42,500 bases of DNA from Cryptomeria japonica (GCF_030272615.1 NC_081409.1:241948332-241990831); one strand, 5' to 3'. Numbered from the stretch's first letter, positions 10,904-20,540 are shown. The notes: a model not told the origin generated them from the sequence alone. Translations and numbers: made by a program.

Positions 10904-11540
10904 ATTCATTTCTTTCCTATGAGCAAATCTTTTTGTGAATGAATTAATTTCTCATGTATGAAAATCTGTTTTCCTGTGAATGAAACTAAATGGAAATAAA
11001 GATTTATTTCAAATCTTGTTATTTTGTTTATTCATTTCTTTCCTATGAGCAAATCTTGTTGTGAATGAATCAATTTCTCATGTATGAAAATCTGTTTTCT
11101 TGTGAATGAAACTAAATGGAAATAAAGATTTATTTCAAATCTTGTTATTTTGTTTATTCATTTCTTTCCTATGAACAAATCTTGTTGTGAATGAATCAAT
11201 TTCTCATGTATGAAAATCTGTTTTCCTGTAAATAAAACTAAATGGAAATAAAGATTTATTTCAAATCTTGTTATTTTGTTTTATTCATTTCTTTCCTATG
11301 AATAAATCTTGTTGTGAACAAATTTTTTTCTCATGTATGAATAAATTAACTTCTCTAGAATAAAGATAAATTTCAAATCTCATTTCCTGTTTTAATTCTT
11401 TTTCCTGTGAGTAAATCTTGCTGTGAACAAGAATAAATGAATTAATTTCTCCAATAAGAAATTTTATTTTCCTGTGAATGAAACTTATTGGGAAGAAAGA
11501 TTAATTACAGATTCTTGTTTTCTTGTTTCCCTTCTTTCCT
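10904..11540. repeat. 126-bp minisatellite, about four clear copies plus decayed ones
   Basis: The string attcatttctttcctatga recurs at 10904, 11030, 11156 and 11283. Units 1-3 are nearly identical over 126 bp; the fourth is diverged and further partial units extend to about 11540. Words repeated inside each unit include caaatcttgttgtgaa and ctgttttcctgtgaatg. There is no open frame. Confidence 0.9.
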
Positions 11541-11984
11541 GAGACTAAATCTTACTGCAAATAAAAATAAATAAATAAAAATTATCATGTTTTCCTACGA
11601 ATAAATCATTCAAAAGGAAATCTCTTATTTTGATATGTTCATATGTACCCAAACTTATTTAAATCCTGAGAGTAAATCCATTTCCTTTTTCCTCTCTGCC
11701 ATGAGAGAAATTTAATAAAAAAAATCTCCTCTTGTTGTATTGCTTGCCTCAATTTCAAGCACAATGTATTTATTGGGGGCTCAAACAATTTCTCTATTTT
11801 CTCCCATCCCTGTGAATAAAATTCTTATTTGTTTTACATTAACATTTCTGTTATATTTGTTTATATATTTCTCTCTTATGCTATCAAATAAACTAGAATG
11901 AAAAAAAGAAACCATATATATATATACTTCGCAAGTATTAAAACTTAACAAAAAAATGTATACAAAATAACACGCAGCGTTATG
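11541..11984. other. AT-rich spacer
   Basis: Low-complexity A/T-rich DNA with a short (TA)n run near 11915-11927. Nothing coding is seen. Confidence 0.4.
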
Positions 11985-12215
11985 AAAAATTATATTTATG
12001 GCGGTCAACATATGGGAGGCGGAGATACGGTAACCGTCGGGACAGTGGTACCGGTAACTGTCGGGGCAGTGGTACCCTCCACTACCCTTGCGGTCACTGT
12101 CACGACAGTGGCTGCAGGGGGAGTGGAGGGGCCCACGGTGTCCCCTCAACCCTATGGGCCTGCACCTGTAGGACCACAGGGGTGATGGGACCCGTGGCCC
12201 CCACCCCCCCTATTA
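11985..12215. other. GC-rich island with valine/glycine/threonine-coding repeats
   Basis: About 230 bp with much higher GC than either flank. It contains repeats of ggtaccggtaactgtcgggg type (12035-12075) and ends in a C-run at 12200-12210. The plus frame 11982-12185 would encode a Val/Thr/Gly/Pro-rich 67-residue peptide; the minus frame is a His/Arg/Cys-rich peptide. Neither has a known motif. The boundaries with AT-rich DNA are abrupt, which suggests an inserted fragment. Confidence 0.45.
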
Positions 12216-13140
12216 ACTATCAAAAAAACAAAGTTCGCTTATCATTTTTTTTATGTATTTAGATTTTTTTTATATATTTTAAATTGCAATTGGAATTTGT
12301 TAGTAATTACTTTAATTTAAATTTTAAGTTTAATTGTTAATAATTGTTAAATTTTAGGTTAGTAAATTAAACTTAGGAAATTTTATAAATGATTAGGATT
12401 AGTGTAATAGATTTGTAATTTTAAATTATTATGAATAATTGGAGTCTCTCAGTCCATTTGAGGATTTATTGGATTACTTGGTCGGTAATTTTAGGCTCAC
12501 TTAAAACAATTAAGTCTTATCATTATGATTTGATGCAAAATTGCCAAAAGTATAAACTAATTGCTCATTTTGAACTAGTAACTTTATAATTAATTATTCT
12601 CACGATAGAAGTAAACATTGCTTAATTTTGTATGTGAATGACACTATTTTTGCATCATACGCATTTCTTATATATTTATTTGCATTCATTGATGAGCAAG
12701 TTACATTTCCATCATCTTCATGCAAGTTACACGTTTTAATATGTGAGTTCATAATTGTCATTATCATACCATTATATATTAATTAGTTTAGTTGTAGAAG
12801 GATAGTATATTTTTTTATCAAATGGTATTTGAATGCCATCGAAGTAGTTGTTCAATTAATTAAACTTCGCAATGTCTAATTATGTACATTCATTTCATGA
12901 TTATTTTCGAGCATGATGTTTTCATAGCTTCTTAGTTAGAAAACTAAATAAAGGAAGTCGGAAAACCAAAACCTAGCAGTGTTCGGTATAAACAGTGCCT
13001 TTGGGTCATGCTTATGGGTAATGTTGTCGTGTTGAACTACTGCACTTAATGCATTATAAAGCTGCATCAACGACGTCTGTGACATCGTCCCTATAAATCG
13101 TCGGGGAGTAATAAGGGACACTTGGAAGTTAAAAAAATCC
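12216..13140. other. AT-rich spacer, no recognised gene
   Basis: Long A/T-rich stretch without coding potential. A slightly GC-richer segment at 12940-13140 contains cgacgtctgtgacatcgtcc and aaatcgtcgggg, possibly the edge of an old LTR or SINE-like repeat, not proven. Confidence 0.4.
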
Positions 13141-13889
13141 AAGGGGCGGGTAATCCCCCTTGGATCGATAATCTAATAAGATAATTTTAAAATGATCTTT
13201 CATCCGCTGAGTTAAACCATAGTAAACCCCTATAGGGATGATTGAGTGAAATGCTTTTCTGAAATTGATTTAATCTCGAAGAATTGTTGATGATTGTCAA
13301 TTGGTCAAGGGTGACGCTTATGATAGGTATTAGGATCTAGTTGTTTTAGGCCACAAGCAATAGGCCATCTTGAGCCTTTGCTTAAGTGCTACCACCGTGG
13401 GTAGCAACCACAGAGAAACTGTATGGGACATTGACCCTAGAAAGGGTTGCGTACCCACTAATCAGTTTACATCAAACCATATAGTAGAAAATAGAACTAC
13501 ATACTTTACGCCTTGATCCCATGTCGAAATGGGTATGTAGGCAGTCTAGGGACGGAGTTGTCCCTAGTACTCAGGCATTCGTGGGTGGGGTCTAGGCTTG
13601 GTAAGAAGAAGGATTGAGTAGAATCCTAATTTGAAAGATAAGTATAATTTAAAGGAAAAAGTAATTCAATGTTCAATGCATACTTAGAAGGAATCCTGTA
13701 TGGATTCGCTTGATTTCTCGAGGCTTTAAGCCAAATAGGGAGGCGGAATTCAAGCTTGTATTGTGTTATTTTGATTACTCCTAAGGACGGTGACCTCAGT
13801 GCACTCCTATTAGAGGAGTGTAGTACTTAGTGAGTGACTCAGGACCCGAATGGTCCCGATGAGTCTAAGTCTCTGGCCAGAGCACCTCC
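13141..13889. other. LTR-like non-coding segment of an unassigned retroelement
   Basis: Non-coding, GC-intermediate sequence. The phrase atgtcgaaatgggtatgtag with gcag (13522-13546) resembles a motif common in LTRs of plant Ty3/gypsy Tat elements (a 'gggatacgtaggcag' type string). No second copy or LTR edge can be placed in the window, so this is an inference from one motif. Confidence 0.3.
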
Positions 13890-14043
13890 TATCCTAATTG
13901 GATAGATGCCTACCCCGTATGGGTAGATGCCTATCACATATTGGATAGATGAAACCTCCTGCCCCATATGGACAGATGCCTAACCCGTATGGTTAGATGC
14001 TCATCCCGGATGGATGAATGCCTAATCCTAATGGATGGATGCC
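13890..14043. repeat. Array of ~21-bp hairpin units with differing paired stems
   Basis: Seven units of 21-27 bp, most ending in GATG. Four are perfect 6-bp stem hairpins with 5-base loops: ctatcc/ggatag, ctaccc/gggtag, ctaacc/ggttag and tcatcc/ggatga. Two more are imperfect (tatc/gata, and tgccc/ggaca with one mismatch), and the last pairs only over atcc/ggat. The stem sequence changes from unit to unit while base pairing is preserved in four of the seven. Confidence 0.85.
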
Positions 14044-14667
14044 CAGAGTATGCGATTGAATCAAACACAAATGATTAAATTAAACAAAAAAAAAAGAATG
14101 GTCAAATTTTGTTGGGTTAAACAAGGTGGGTTATTACAACATAAGGGAGAAGACCTAATAGTTGAGCTTGTATTAATAGTTGTAAGGGTACTTGTTATAA
14201 TTTGATTCATTAATAAAGTATATTCTTATGAGGGGAGAGTGTCTGATGGTGGTATGGGCTCTTATAGTGGGTATAGGAGTTGATTTCTTGGGCCCTGCTA
14301 AACAAAATATGAATTAAAGCTAGGGAGATGGTCCAATAGTGGAGTACCCGAACTTTGTGTGTCAAACTCGTACTTCAGTATTTCAAATTACTCCTAGTTT
14401 TCTACATCAACTTACTTGTCAAGTCCCCTACTTGTATTATTTGGTTTCAAGTCCACAAGCTCAAATATGATGCCACATCAACATGTTTTTTGTTGAGGTG
14501 TCCAAATTTGTCCCCCAAAAAAGAGATCTAGAATTGTGAACTAACTCGTGTTTTATTAGTGCGCTAATGTGACATCACATGATTTGTTGCTTTTTAGATC
14601 TAACTTTTTGGGGATAAGTTGAATATCATATAATTATTCAAGTGTTCAACTAAGGTACCATTTTGAT
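14044..14667. other. Non-coding segment with decayed fold-back element ends
   Basis: No gene is seen. Near 14243-14270 the string ctcttatagtgggtatagga resembles the right end of the fold-back element that follows. Near 14315-14352 tagggagatggtccaatagtggag is, on the opposite strand, close to that element's left terminus (ctccactataggaccctcat). These look like remnants of older related elements. Confidence 0.4.
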
Positions 14668-15472
14668 CAACTCACTATAGGAACCTGCTCCACTATAGGA
14701 CCCTCATCCCTAAACAAAGAACCTCCTCTTTTTTAAATACTCTTTATAAGATGATAGTAAAAGTACTTATTAATTGAGTTAGAAGTCCAATTAATGATTG
14801 GCTAATAACAATCCTTCTTCTCAAATATAGGTGATTGCCCATAGATATTATTATTATTTCTAAAATACAACCAATTTTACAAAAATAATAACATGGCATG
14901 AACAATTGAAGTTTACATTTTATCTATCTTTGTCATGCCATTTGTCCAACTTGCAAATACATATAACAAGATTACAAATATGTGTTACATTTAGCAATCT
15001 TGTTTCAAGAACTTCTTGTTCCTTCATGCCCAAGTATCTTTTATTTACTTCACATAAACTCTGCAATCACTAAAAAATTATTCTCAAGATCGCCATTATC
15101 AATTATAAAAGATACTTGAACATGAAGGAATAAGTTCTTGAAACAAGGTTGCTAAATGTAACACATATTTGTAATTTTGTTATACGTATTTGCAAGTTGG
15201 ACAAATGGCATGACAAAGATAGATGAAATGTAAACTTCAATTGTTCATGCCATGTTATTATTTTTGTAAAATTGGTTGTACTTTAGAAATAATAATATCT
15301 ATGGGCAATCACCTATATTTGAGAAAAAGGATTGTTATTAGCCAACATTAATTGGACCTCTAACTCAATTAATAAGTTTTTTTACTATCATCTTATAAAG
15401 AGTATTTAAGAAAGGGGAGGTTCTTTGTTTAGGGGAGGGTCTTATAGTGGAGCAGGTTCCTATAGTGAGTTG
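14668..15472. mobile_element. Long inverted-repeat fold-back (MITE-like) element
   Basis: Two arms of about 370 bp (14668-15044 and 15105-15472) are reverse complements with scattered mismatches, around a ~60-bp loop. The terminal word is caactcactatagg on the left and its complement on the right. No coding frame is present. No clear target duplication is visible at the ends. The structure fits a non-autonomous fold-back DNA element; a transcript across it would form a long hairpin and be a possible small-RNA source. Confidence 0.88.
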
Positions 15473-15931
15473 TAGGAGCTATTTATTTTATGATTGGTAA
15501 AGAACTCATTTCATTAAATTCAACTTGAATCCAATTTAAACATTCCTATGTCTGTCAAATCAAATTTATAAATAGTACTAAATTGACATTTAAAATCACT
15601 TCTATAAGTGATTCCAAATCCAACCCAATTCAAACATTCATACGCCTCTCAAATTAGAATGATTTTGTTAAAGTCCCAAGTATTGCCTGTCTTCTCTCTT
15701 CTTCTTTTTTTTTTATTATTATTTTCATTTTCCCTCAATGAGATCACACATCTCATAATATATATGCAAGAGGTACTCTTTGACCAAGAGACACCATACT
15801 TTATTATATTATCACATAATATAATTATATTATCTCACAACTAATAATATAATAACTATCAATATAATCACAAGCTTAGTGTTATTTATGTATGCCTATG
15901 GATTCTGACCACAACTACAATAAAATCAACA
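15473..15931 (-). repeat. Probable 3' LTR of a second copia-like element (edge only)
   Basis: The plus strand ends in ataaaatcaaca at 15931, immediately followed by ctccctctt, the same arrangement as the left LTR/PPT junction of the copia element at 4898/4899. The other LTR boundary is not identified because no second copy exists in the window; the fold-back element abuts at 15472. The segment is AT-rich and non-coding; the frame at 15608-15844 is judged spurious. Confidence 0.45.
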
Positions 15932-15940
15932 CTCCCTCTT
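15932..15940 (-). other. Polypurine tract of the second copia-like element
   Basis: Minus strand AAGAGGGAG, identical to the PPT at 4899-4907 and directly followed (minus strand) by TGTTGATT at the putative LTR start. Confidence 0.6.
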
Positions 15941-16510
15941 AGCTAGAAGGAATCCTACTTGACATCTTCAATAAGTAATAACACCTTATAGTAGACACAA
16001 TAGCTCCATTTATTGTGTGAGAAAGATATCACCTCACCGTGATATCAGAGGTTATGACATATCCACGGATATCACGTCACATGATATCCACCATAACCAC
16101 ATAATGTAATATCCACCATAACCACATAATGTAATATCCACCATTATGGCTTGTCCACAAGTATCACATCTCATGATATCCACCATTAGGGCATTTAAGG
16201 ATATTACTTCATGGCATGTCCACGGATATTACGTCACATAATATCCACCATGAATATCTCTTTATGTAATATCAACCATCATGGCTTATCCACAAATATC
16301 ACGTCTCATGATATCCATCACGATGGTATGGTCAATCAATATTGCAAGATCGTCACCTTACACTAATGATCAAAAGTACAAGTGTTCATCATTGTGAGAT
16401 CATCACCTCTCAATAATGTTCACATGGGCTCAACAAGCACTGAACCAATGAAGTCATGGAGTCACACACATGACATCCGCCATGAACCATATCAGAGGGT
16501 AGAGATAAGG
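15941..16510 (-). other. Copia-like 3' UTR with an array of GATATC-type hairpins
   Basis: Contains at least six short inverted repeats of the gatatcac...gtgatatc kind, for example near 16025-16047, 16067-16090, 16166-16190, 16218-16243 and 16297-16318, linked by repeated ccaccat words. The segment agatcgtcacct, acaagtgttcatc and agatcatcacct (16345-16410) matches the 3' UTR of the complete copia element near 5296-5350, which supports the copia assignment. Confidence 0.65.
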
Positions 16511-16569
16511 ACTTTCACCTCAAGTCTCTTTCAAAGAGAAATGTATTAATAAATCACAGAAGATCACTA

Positions 16570-16916
16570 ATGTTGAGCCTCCCTCTCAATTAGAGCTTCA
16601 TTTTTCCATATCTCCAAGATTGTCTCGAAGGTTGCATCACCCTTGGTGAATCCCAAGCCCACCAAGGATCCATCCATCCAGGGATATCACATGGAACTCT
16701 ATCTCATGAATCATAGATTCCTCTAATTGCTACAATTTCCTTATCACTAGAGAAACCATCTCGACATGGTCTACTCCCTCTAAATCAATATGATCAAGAT
16801 CCTTGGAAATCAAGTAAAGCAAATCCTCTAGTCGCTCCCTCTGAAGCTTGAAGTATTAACCTCAACCTCCTGACCTTCTTGTCCAAGGTTGCTTCTGTAG
16901 GTTTGTCAGACTCCAT
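16570..16916 (-). pseudogene. Frameshifted coding remnant, possibly BAG-domain-like
   Basis: From an ATG at 16916 the minus strand reads MESDKPTEATLDKKVRRLR, then after a frame change RERLEDLLYLISKDLDH with IDLEGVDHV and VSLVIRKL, a stop, and QLEESM. The heptad-like helices and the pattern of L-L-L-x-LD-I-x-EG followed by a basic RK-Q-LE segment recall the BAG domain of plant co-chaperones, which bind the Hsp70 ATPase domain. The similarity is weak and from memory only; another helical host protein is equally possible. At least one frameshift and one TAG stop make it non-functional. It sits between the copia-like 3' UTR and the BTB remnant on the same strand. Confidence 0.3.
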
Positions 16917-17586
16917 CTGAATGTTGATTCTTCCTCTTCGAAGAAATGCAAGCAATTAACAAGATTTCCCTTCCTTGAATGCAATCTCTCATCATCCTTA
17001 TGCTCCCTAGTCCGTCCTGAAAGCATTAAGAGAGATTACTAATAGTTCAAGACTCTTGAAGAGAAATATCAATGCCAAAATCATACATGATTCACTATCC
17101 CAATAGCATGAAAAATTCATACACATTATTCAACCATAAAAAATACTTATCTCTTATAAGTTAGTCTTCAACATTCTTTCCTAATTTCGCTCAGCAATGA
17201 AATTTATGTCCATACGAAAGCATCTAGCAATGATCTGATGGTTGCGTGGCCTTTGGCCCTCGCCATCACACATCATCTGCCTTCAGCTTAGCGATGACAT
17301 ATTTACACTCTCGGCTTCGTGCATAGCTTAAGCATCATCTCAAGAACTGCCGCATCTCAATTGTCAAGGATATGATGTTCTTCGGCACATAGATTGCACA
17401 ACATCCTTCAATATCATCCACAAATATACGATTTCAACAATGCAGCCTTCCTACAAAGAAGACTAAGATATGCAACTTATGTTTCAAGAGACCTCAATAA
17501 GTGGTCAGAGTCGCATCCAACAATTGCATATCCATCGTGCTCGTCCATTGTTATGTTTATGAATATATCTTTCACCAACAACCGTA
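16917..17586. other. Non-coding or heavily decayed stretch
   Basis: No intact frame. Minus-strand fragments such as DAAVLEMMLKLCTKPRV (near 17340-17290) may belong to the decayed C-terminal region of the neighbouring BTB gene, but stops and shifts prevent a firm call. Confidence 0.3.
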
Positions 17587-18425
17587 TTATTTAGGCATAG
17601 AAACAATAGTGAATTCAAGAGCCATGACGTCCTCTATAGCCGACTCGGCTAGGATCATGTATAATCTTACATCTCCTGTGGCCTTCATAAACCAAATTAT
17701 ACTGTAGAGCACATGACTACATTGCTCGGATGTGTCCCACTGTACTAGCCTCTTCACATACGTCCTAAATTTTGGATCTTCTATTAGAGCAATGGATTCA
17801 TCTTTCAGTATCTCTCCGTCACAACGCTCCAAAAATTTTAGAGAGTGAACTTATAGTTGAGAAATCGTGAGAATGGATGAATGATTTGAACCCTTGCAAA
17901 ATCTCACGCCTGCATAATTTCACAACATCTCATGGTGTATTTCCCTTGAAGATGCCCCCTATATAATTCTTCACATTTTTCTTGATTGTGATGTCCTTGG
18001 GATCTTGAATAAGAGAGACCATTTGGTTGATAATCCTTTCCACAAATATTATATGGTCGACGTCCTCCTTATCAAGCCTTGCAGCTAAATCTGGTGAAGG
18101 TTTCAATCCCAGACAAGAGAGCACATCTCCAATTCAGGTTTCTTCTGCAACACTCCAATGAATTCCTTGCAAATATTGTGCTTGCATTTGTTGATGGGGT
18201 CATCAGCCAACAACTCAGAAGCAACTGAGAGAATAGCCAGGCATTCCTCAATATTGGAGAAATACACATGCTCGCCATACATGAATTCAATTGATTTCAA
18301 ATAGTCATCAAAGTTATGAGAAGTAGTTACACTTATTTTCGTTGGTTTACCTGATGACCAGCGCTCCGACATCATGACCGAGAGAAAAAAATATTTCCAG
18401 TTGATTATAGAAATGATGCTCACAG
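17587..18425 (-). pseudogene. BTB/POZ-domain protein remnant
   Basis: The first piece (18423-18103) reads NFDDYLKSIEFMYGEHVYFS, then NIEECLAILSVASELLADD, then INKCKHNICKEF. This is the C-terminal half of a BTB/POZ fold: the LKFxYxGxV strand, the VxEALxLLxVADxLLVDD helix pair and the basic C-terminal helix. After a frameshift near 18115 the next piece reads LSCLGLKPSPDLAARLDKED and a helical region, as in plant BTB proteins where a long helical domain follows BTB. A TGA at 17930-17932 and another shift precede the last piece (17832-17587). BTB proteins usually act as Cullin-3 adaptors. The N-terminal half of the domain is missing upstream of 18425, so the fragment is truncated as well as shifted. 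Confidence 0.6.
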
Positions 18426-18699
18426 AGTTTCCCCAATTACAGAGATGTCCACATACTAACTACTCACGACAACCATAGTCCACAAAAGAATGATAAATTG
18501 GAAATGACAGTTCCTACATAAACCGACTGTGTAGATTATTATAGTTTTATCATATATAATTTGAATGAATATTCTTTATTTGCAGTAAATGTATAATATA
18601 TATGTTGGTCCTCCGCAATGATTTTGTTCTGATTTGGTTACAGACTATAGCTAATATATCTCAAACGAGTTGGGTTGCGATAGTAATATAATTCCTCCT
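18426..18699. other. Short AT-rich spacer
   Basis: No coding signal or repeat was recognised between the BTB and RING remnants. Confidence 0.4.
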
Positions 18700-19111
18700 C
18701 CATGATTTGTTGGTTCAGAAGTGAGCACTGAGGTTCTCTCGGCTTTTACTTCCTTGTGAGCCACATTGACGGTCACCTGCGATGGTACTTCCTTCTATTT
18801 TTCCCTACAAACAGGGCACACCAGGTTTCCATGCTTCACGTTCAAAGCGATGTAAGGAAAAATGGAAAGTGTGAGAGCATTCCACTGTAAATATCGCGTG
18901 CCCTTGCCTAGGCTTCATCGTCTGTAAGCACATTGCACAGGTACTTCGGTTTAAATATTTTCGCATCATGGCGACCTTGGCGAGTCTCTTGGCTGCTCTC
19001 CAGGCTAAGGTTGGAGTGACCAATTCGCCATTGTTGTCTGTCTCATAGTGCATGATGATATCCAAAACTGAAGAAGATGTAGGGGTGGCGGGTTCTCTGT
19101 GCAGTCGATCG

Positions 19112-19114
<3 letters not shown>
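18700..19114 (-). pseudogene. RING-finger N-terminal fragment of a WAV3-type E3 ubiquitin ligase
   Basis: The minus strand reads PATPTSSSVLDI, a linker ending RKYLNRST, then CAMCLQTMKPRQGHAIFTVE and CSHTFHF. This is the RING of plant vWA/Vint-domain E3 ligases (WAV3 family): C-x2-C, the GHAIFTxECSHxFHF core. An extra T in the run at about 18858 shifts the frame; in the shifted frame PYIALNVKHGNLVCPVC follows, with Tyr where the family has a zinc-binding Cys and with the last C-P-x-C present. A TAG comes two residues after CREK. The missing ligand, frameshift and stop all argue for a dead copy. In the intact protein the RING is N-terminal, yet here it follows the Vint-like fragment. Confidence 0.75.

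Positions 19115-19148
<34 letters not shown>
19115..19148. repeat. (CT)17 microsatellite
   Basis: Thirty-four bases of alternating CT, read as RERERE on the minus strand. It lies exactly between the Vint-like and the RING fragments. Confidence 0.98.
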
Positions 19149-19150
<2 letters not shown>

Positions 19151-19641
19151 CGGATCATTCTGGCCTAAATACGCTTAATCTTTGCCTCCAAAGTACTCCG
19201 CATCTGGTCCATGGTTCAAGTCGTGACAACGCAGTTCAACATTGCTTTTTCTTTGTAGACGACCTGTTGACCTCCGTTGGCGTCATCGCGATCGACCAAG
19301 GTTTGAGCCTCGCCAATGGCCTGTGTCGTACAAAGCTTAATTTTGTACTTGTCGACTTGAAAGTTGACGTAGTTAGGGAAGCCACGGGTGCTTTCCGGGC
19401 ATGGGATGGATAAAGACTGTTCCTTCCCGTACATTACTTGTTGTGTGACAGTATCCTTGAAAGAGCAATTCACACCGAGAACATTCATGGAATTAGGACA
19501 CCTGACTGCTGGAACTTTAAGCTCCACAATTATGTCTCTTTCTTCATTTGCATACAAATCTCCGAGCTTTACAGTTCTGTAGTTGCCGAGAACCCTGGTT
19601 TGAAAGATCTCGGCATAAATGCTCTGCAACTCTGATAACAA
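19149..19641 (-). pseudogene. Vint-like C-terminal fragment of a WAV3-type E3 ligase
   Basis: The open frame 19641-19216 encodes 141 residues with VKLGDLYANEERDIIVELKV, a conserved string in the C-terminal beta domain of plant RING/vWA E3 ligases (pattern: GDLYAxEERDxLVxLxVP). Later CSFKDTVTQQVMYGKEQSLS and IGEAQTLVDRDDANGGQQ match the following strand and the helical tail (family: EARxLVEHxDxxxAxxxL). The helical continuation can be followed to about 19160. The initial Met is not an authentic start: the vWA domain that should precede it is absent, so the fragment is 5'-truncated. It is read in the same direction as the RING fragment but in reversed domain order, which needs a rearrangement or two separate captures. 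Confidence 0.72.
19630..19640 (-). other. Near-match to the copia primer binding site
   Basis: Minus strand TGTTATCAGAG differs at one position from the copia PBS TGGTATCAGAG. It lies at the very edge of the gene-fragment block, where a 5' LTR should join, but the LTR itself is absent. A chance match inside the coding fragment is possible. Confidence 0.3.
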
Positions 19642-19643
19642 TA

Positions 19644-19697
19644 AGCTACTATTTTAACCGGCACTAGTAAGGGATCCAGTCAGCACGTCGAGGGTAT
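19644..19697 (-). repeat. Inverted copy of the gypsy leader next to its truncated LTR
   Basis: The sequence is the reverse complement of 21435-21489 with about five mismatches and one indel; the shared core is accggcactagtaagggatc. It directly precedes the left gypsy LTR, which starts abruptly at 19698. Confidence 0.88.
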
Positions 19698-20519
19698 AAT
19701 CATTTCTTATAAATCCCCTAATTAATTAAAACAAATCAATTTATGAGTTGTTGAGATTAATTAGCCTTTTCCTATTATTTGAATTTTTAAATTCAAATTC
19801 CCCTAACTTCTACCACTCCTAAACCTAACCCATTCCATCATAACCACCATGTCCCCTTTCATCCAACCTCTTGTAGAAGTTTTGTGACACTTGTCATTAA
19901 GTGTTCCCTTTCATCTAATCTCTTCTAGAAGCCTCTTGACACTTGTCACCATAGAGATGATAGATGTTCCCTTTAGTCCAACCCCTTTCCCAACCTCCTC
20001 CAATTTAACCATTGATATCTTCAAATCAATCTTGACCGTTGATTCCTGCCACATCACCCCTAGCCTTGGGAAATCCTATAAATAGACCTCATAGTCCCAA
20101 TTTCATATCATTTTGCATCTCGATTGATCCCATCTCATTTGCGTTCAATCATTGTTACTATAGGCATCTAGCTTCTAGTTTATCATTTCAAGCATTGTTA
20201 TCATGTTCAAATCTTAGCTTAATTGCATCTTCATTCTAGCCTATTTTCTAGAATAATCATGAAATCATGTAGCTTAATCATGCTATCATTGCTAGATCAT
20301 GCATCTTCATCATTTAAATTCTCCATCTAAGTGTAGTCAAGTCACTGGAATTTGCATAATAAGATCTGAGAGCAAAATTCATACTCGCATTTGCTAGGAG
20401 GCAATATATCACTTAGTTATGGTTTTATGTTTCTTTGATTTAAATTCACTAACCATGCTTGTAATGATCTATTGAGTGTTTTGTGTTTGCAGGAACAAGT
20501 ACACTTCACGAGCACGACA
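19698..20519 (+). repeat. 5' LTR of Tat-like gypsy element, left ~202 bp missing
   Basis: Matches 28612-29433 at a constant offset of 8914 with scattered substitutions and no net indel. The first 202 bp of the right LTR (28410-28611) have no counterpart. The right end is the same, gagcacgaca. It contains a TATA box at 20077-20084 and an internal ~60-bp imperfect duplication (19850-19960). Confidence 0.95.
20077..20084 (+). promoter_or_regulatory. TATA box in gypsy 5' LTR
   Basis: TATAAATA in the context atcctataaatagacctc, conserved at 28991-28998 in the other LTR. It is the likely core promoter of the element. Confidence 0.65.
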
Positions 20520-20520
20520 T

Positions 20521-20540
20521 TTTAGTGCCCATCGTGGGGC
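20521..20540 (+). other. Primer-binding-site-like sequence of gypsy element
   Basis: tttagtgcccatcgtggggc follows the LTR end. It resembles the TGGCGCCCACCGTGGGGC type seen after Tat LTRs, with transitions at several positions, so it may be decayed. Confidence 0.55.

Larger units (their letters stand above)
15473..19641 (-). mobile_element. Candidate non-autonomous copia element carrying captured host gene fragments
   Basis: In minus-strand order: a near-PBS (19640-19630), fragments of a WAV3-type E3 ligase (Vint-like, then RING), a BTB/POZ remnant, a possible BAG-like remnant, a hairpin-rich 3' UTR related to that of the complete copia element, a PPT (15940-15932) and an LTR edge. No gag or pol is present between PBS and PPT. 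All gene fragments lie on the strand that fits the element's orientation. The 5' LTR is missing; the sequence is broken at 19643 where the gypsy region begins. Alternative: unrelated gene debris lying between two retroelements. Confidence 0.4.

Noticed and set aside
10904-11540. CRISPR-like array of repeats
   Set aside because: Units of ~126 bp are contiguous and wholly repeated, with no spacers; this is a eukaryotic minisatellite.
11781-12185. Open frames on both strands across the GC-rich island
   Set aside because: High GC lowers stop frequency; no start context, domain or codon signature supports a gene.
13890-14043. tRNA or other classical RNA gene in the hairpin array
   Set aside because: No cloverleaf, A/B boxes or anticodon arm; only serial short hairpins.
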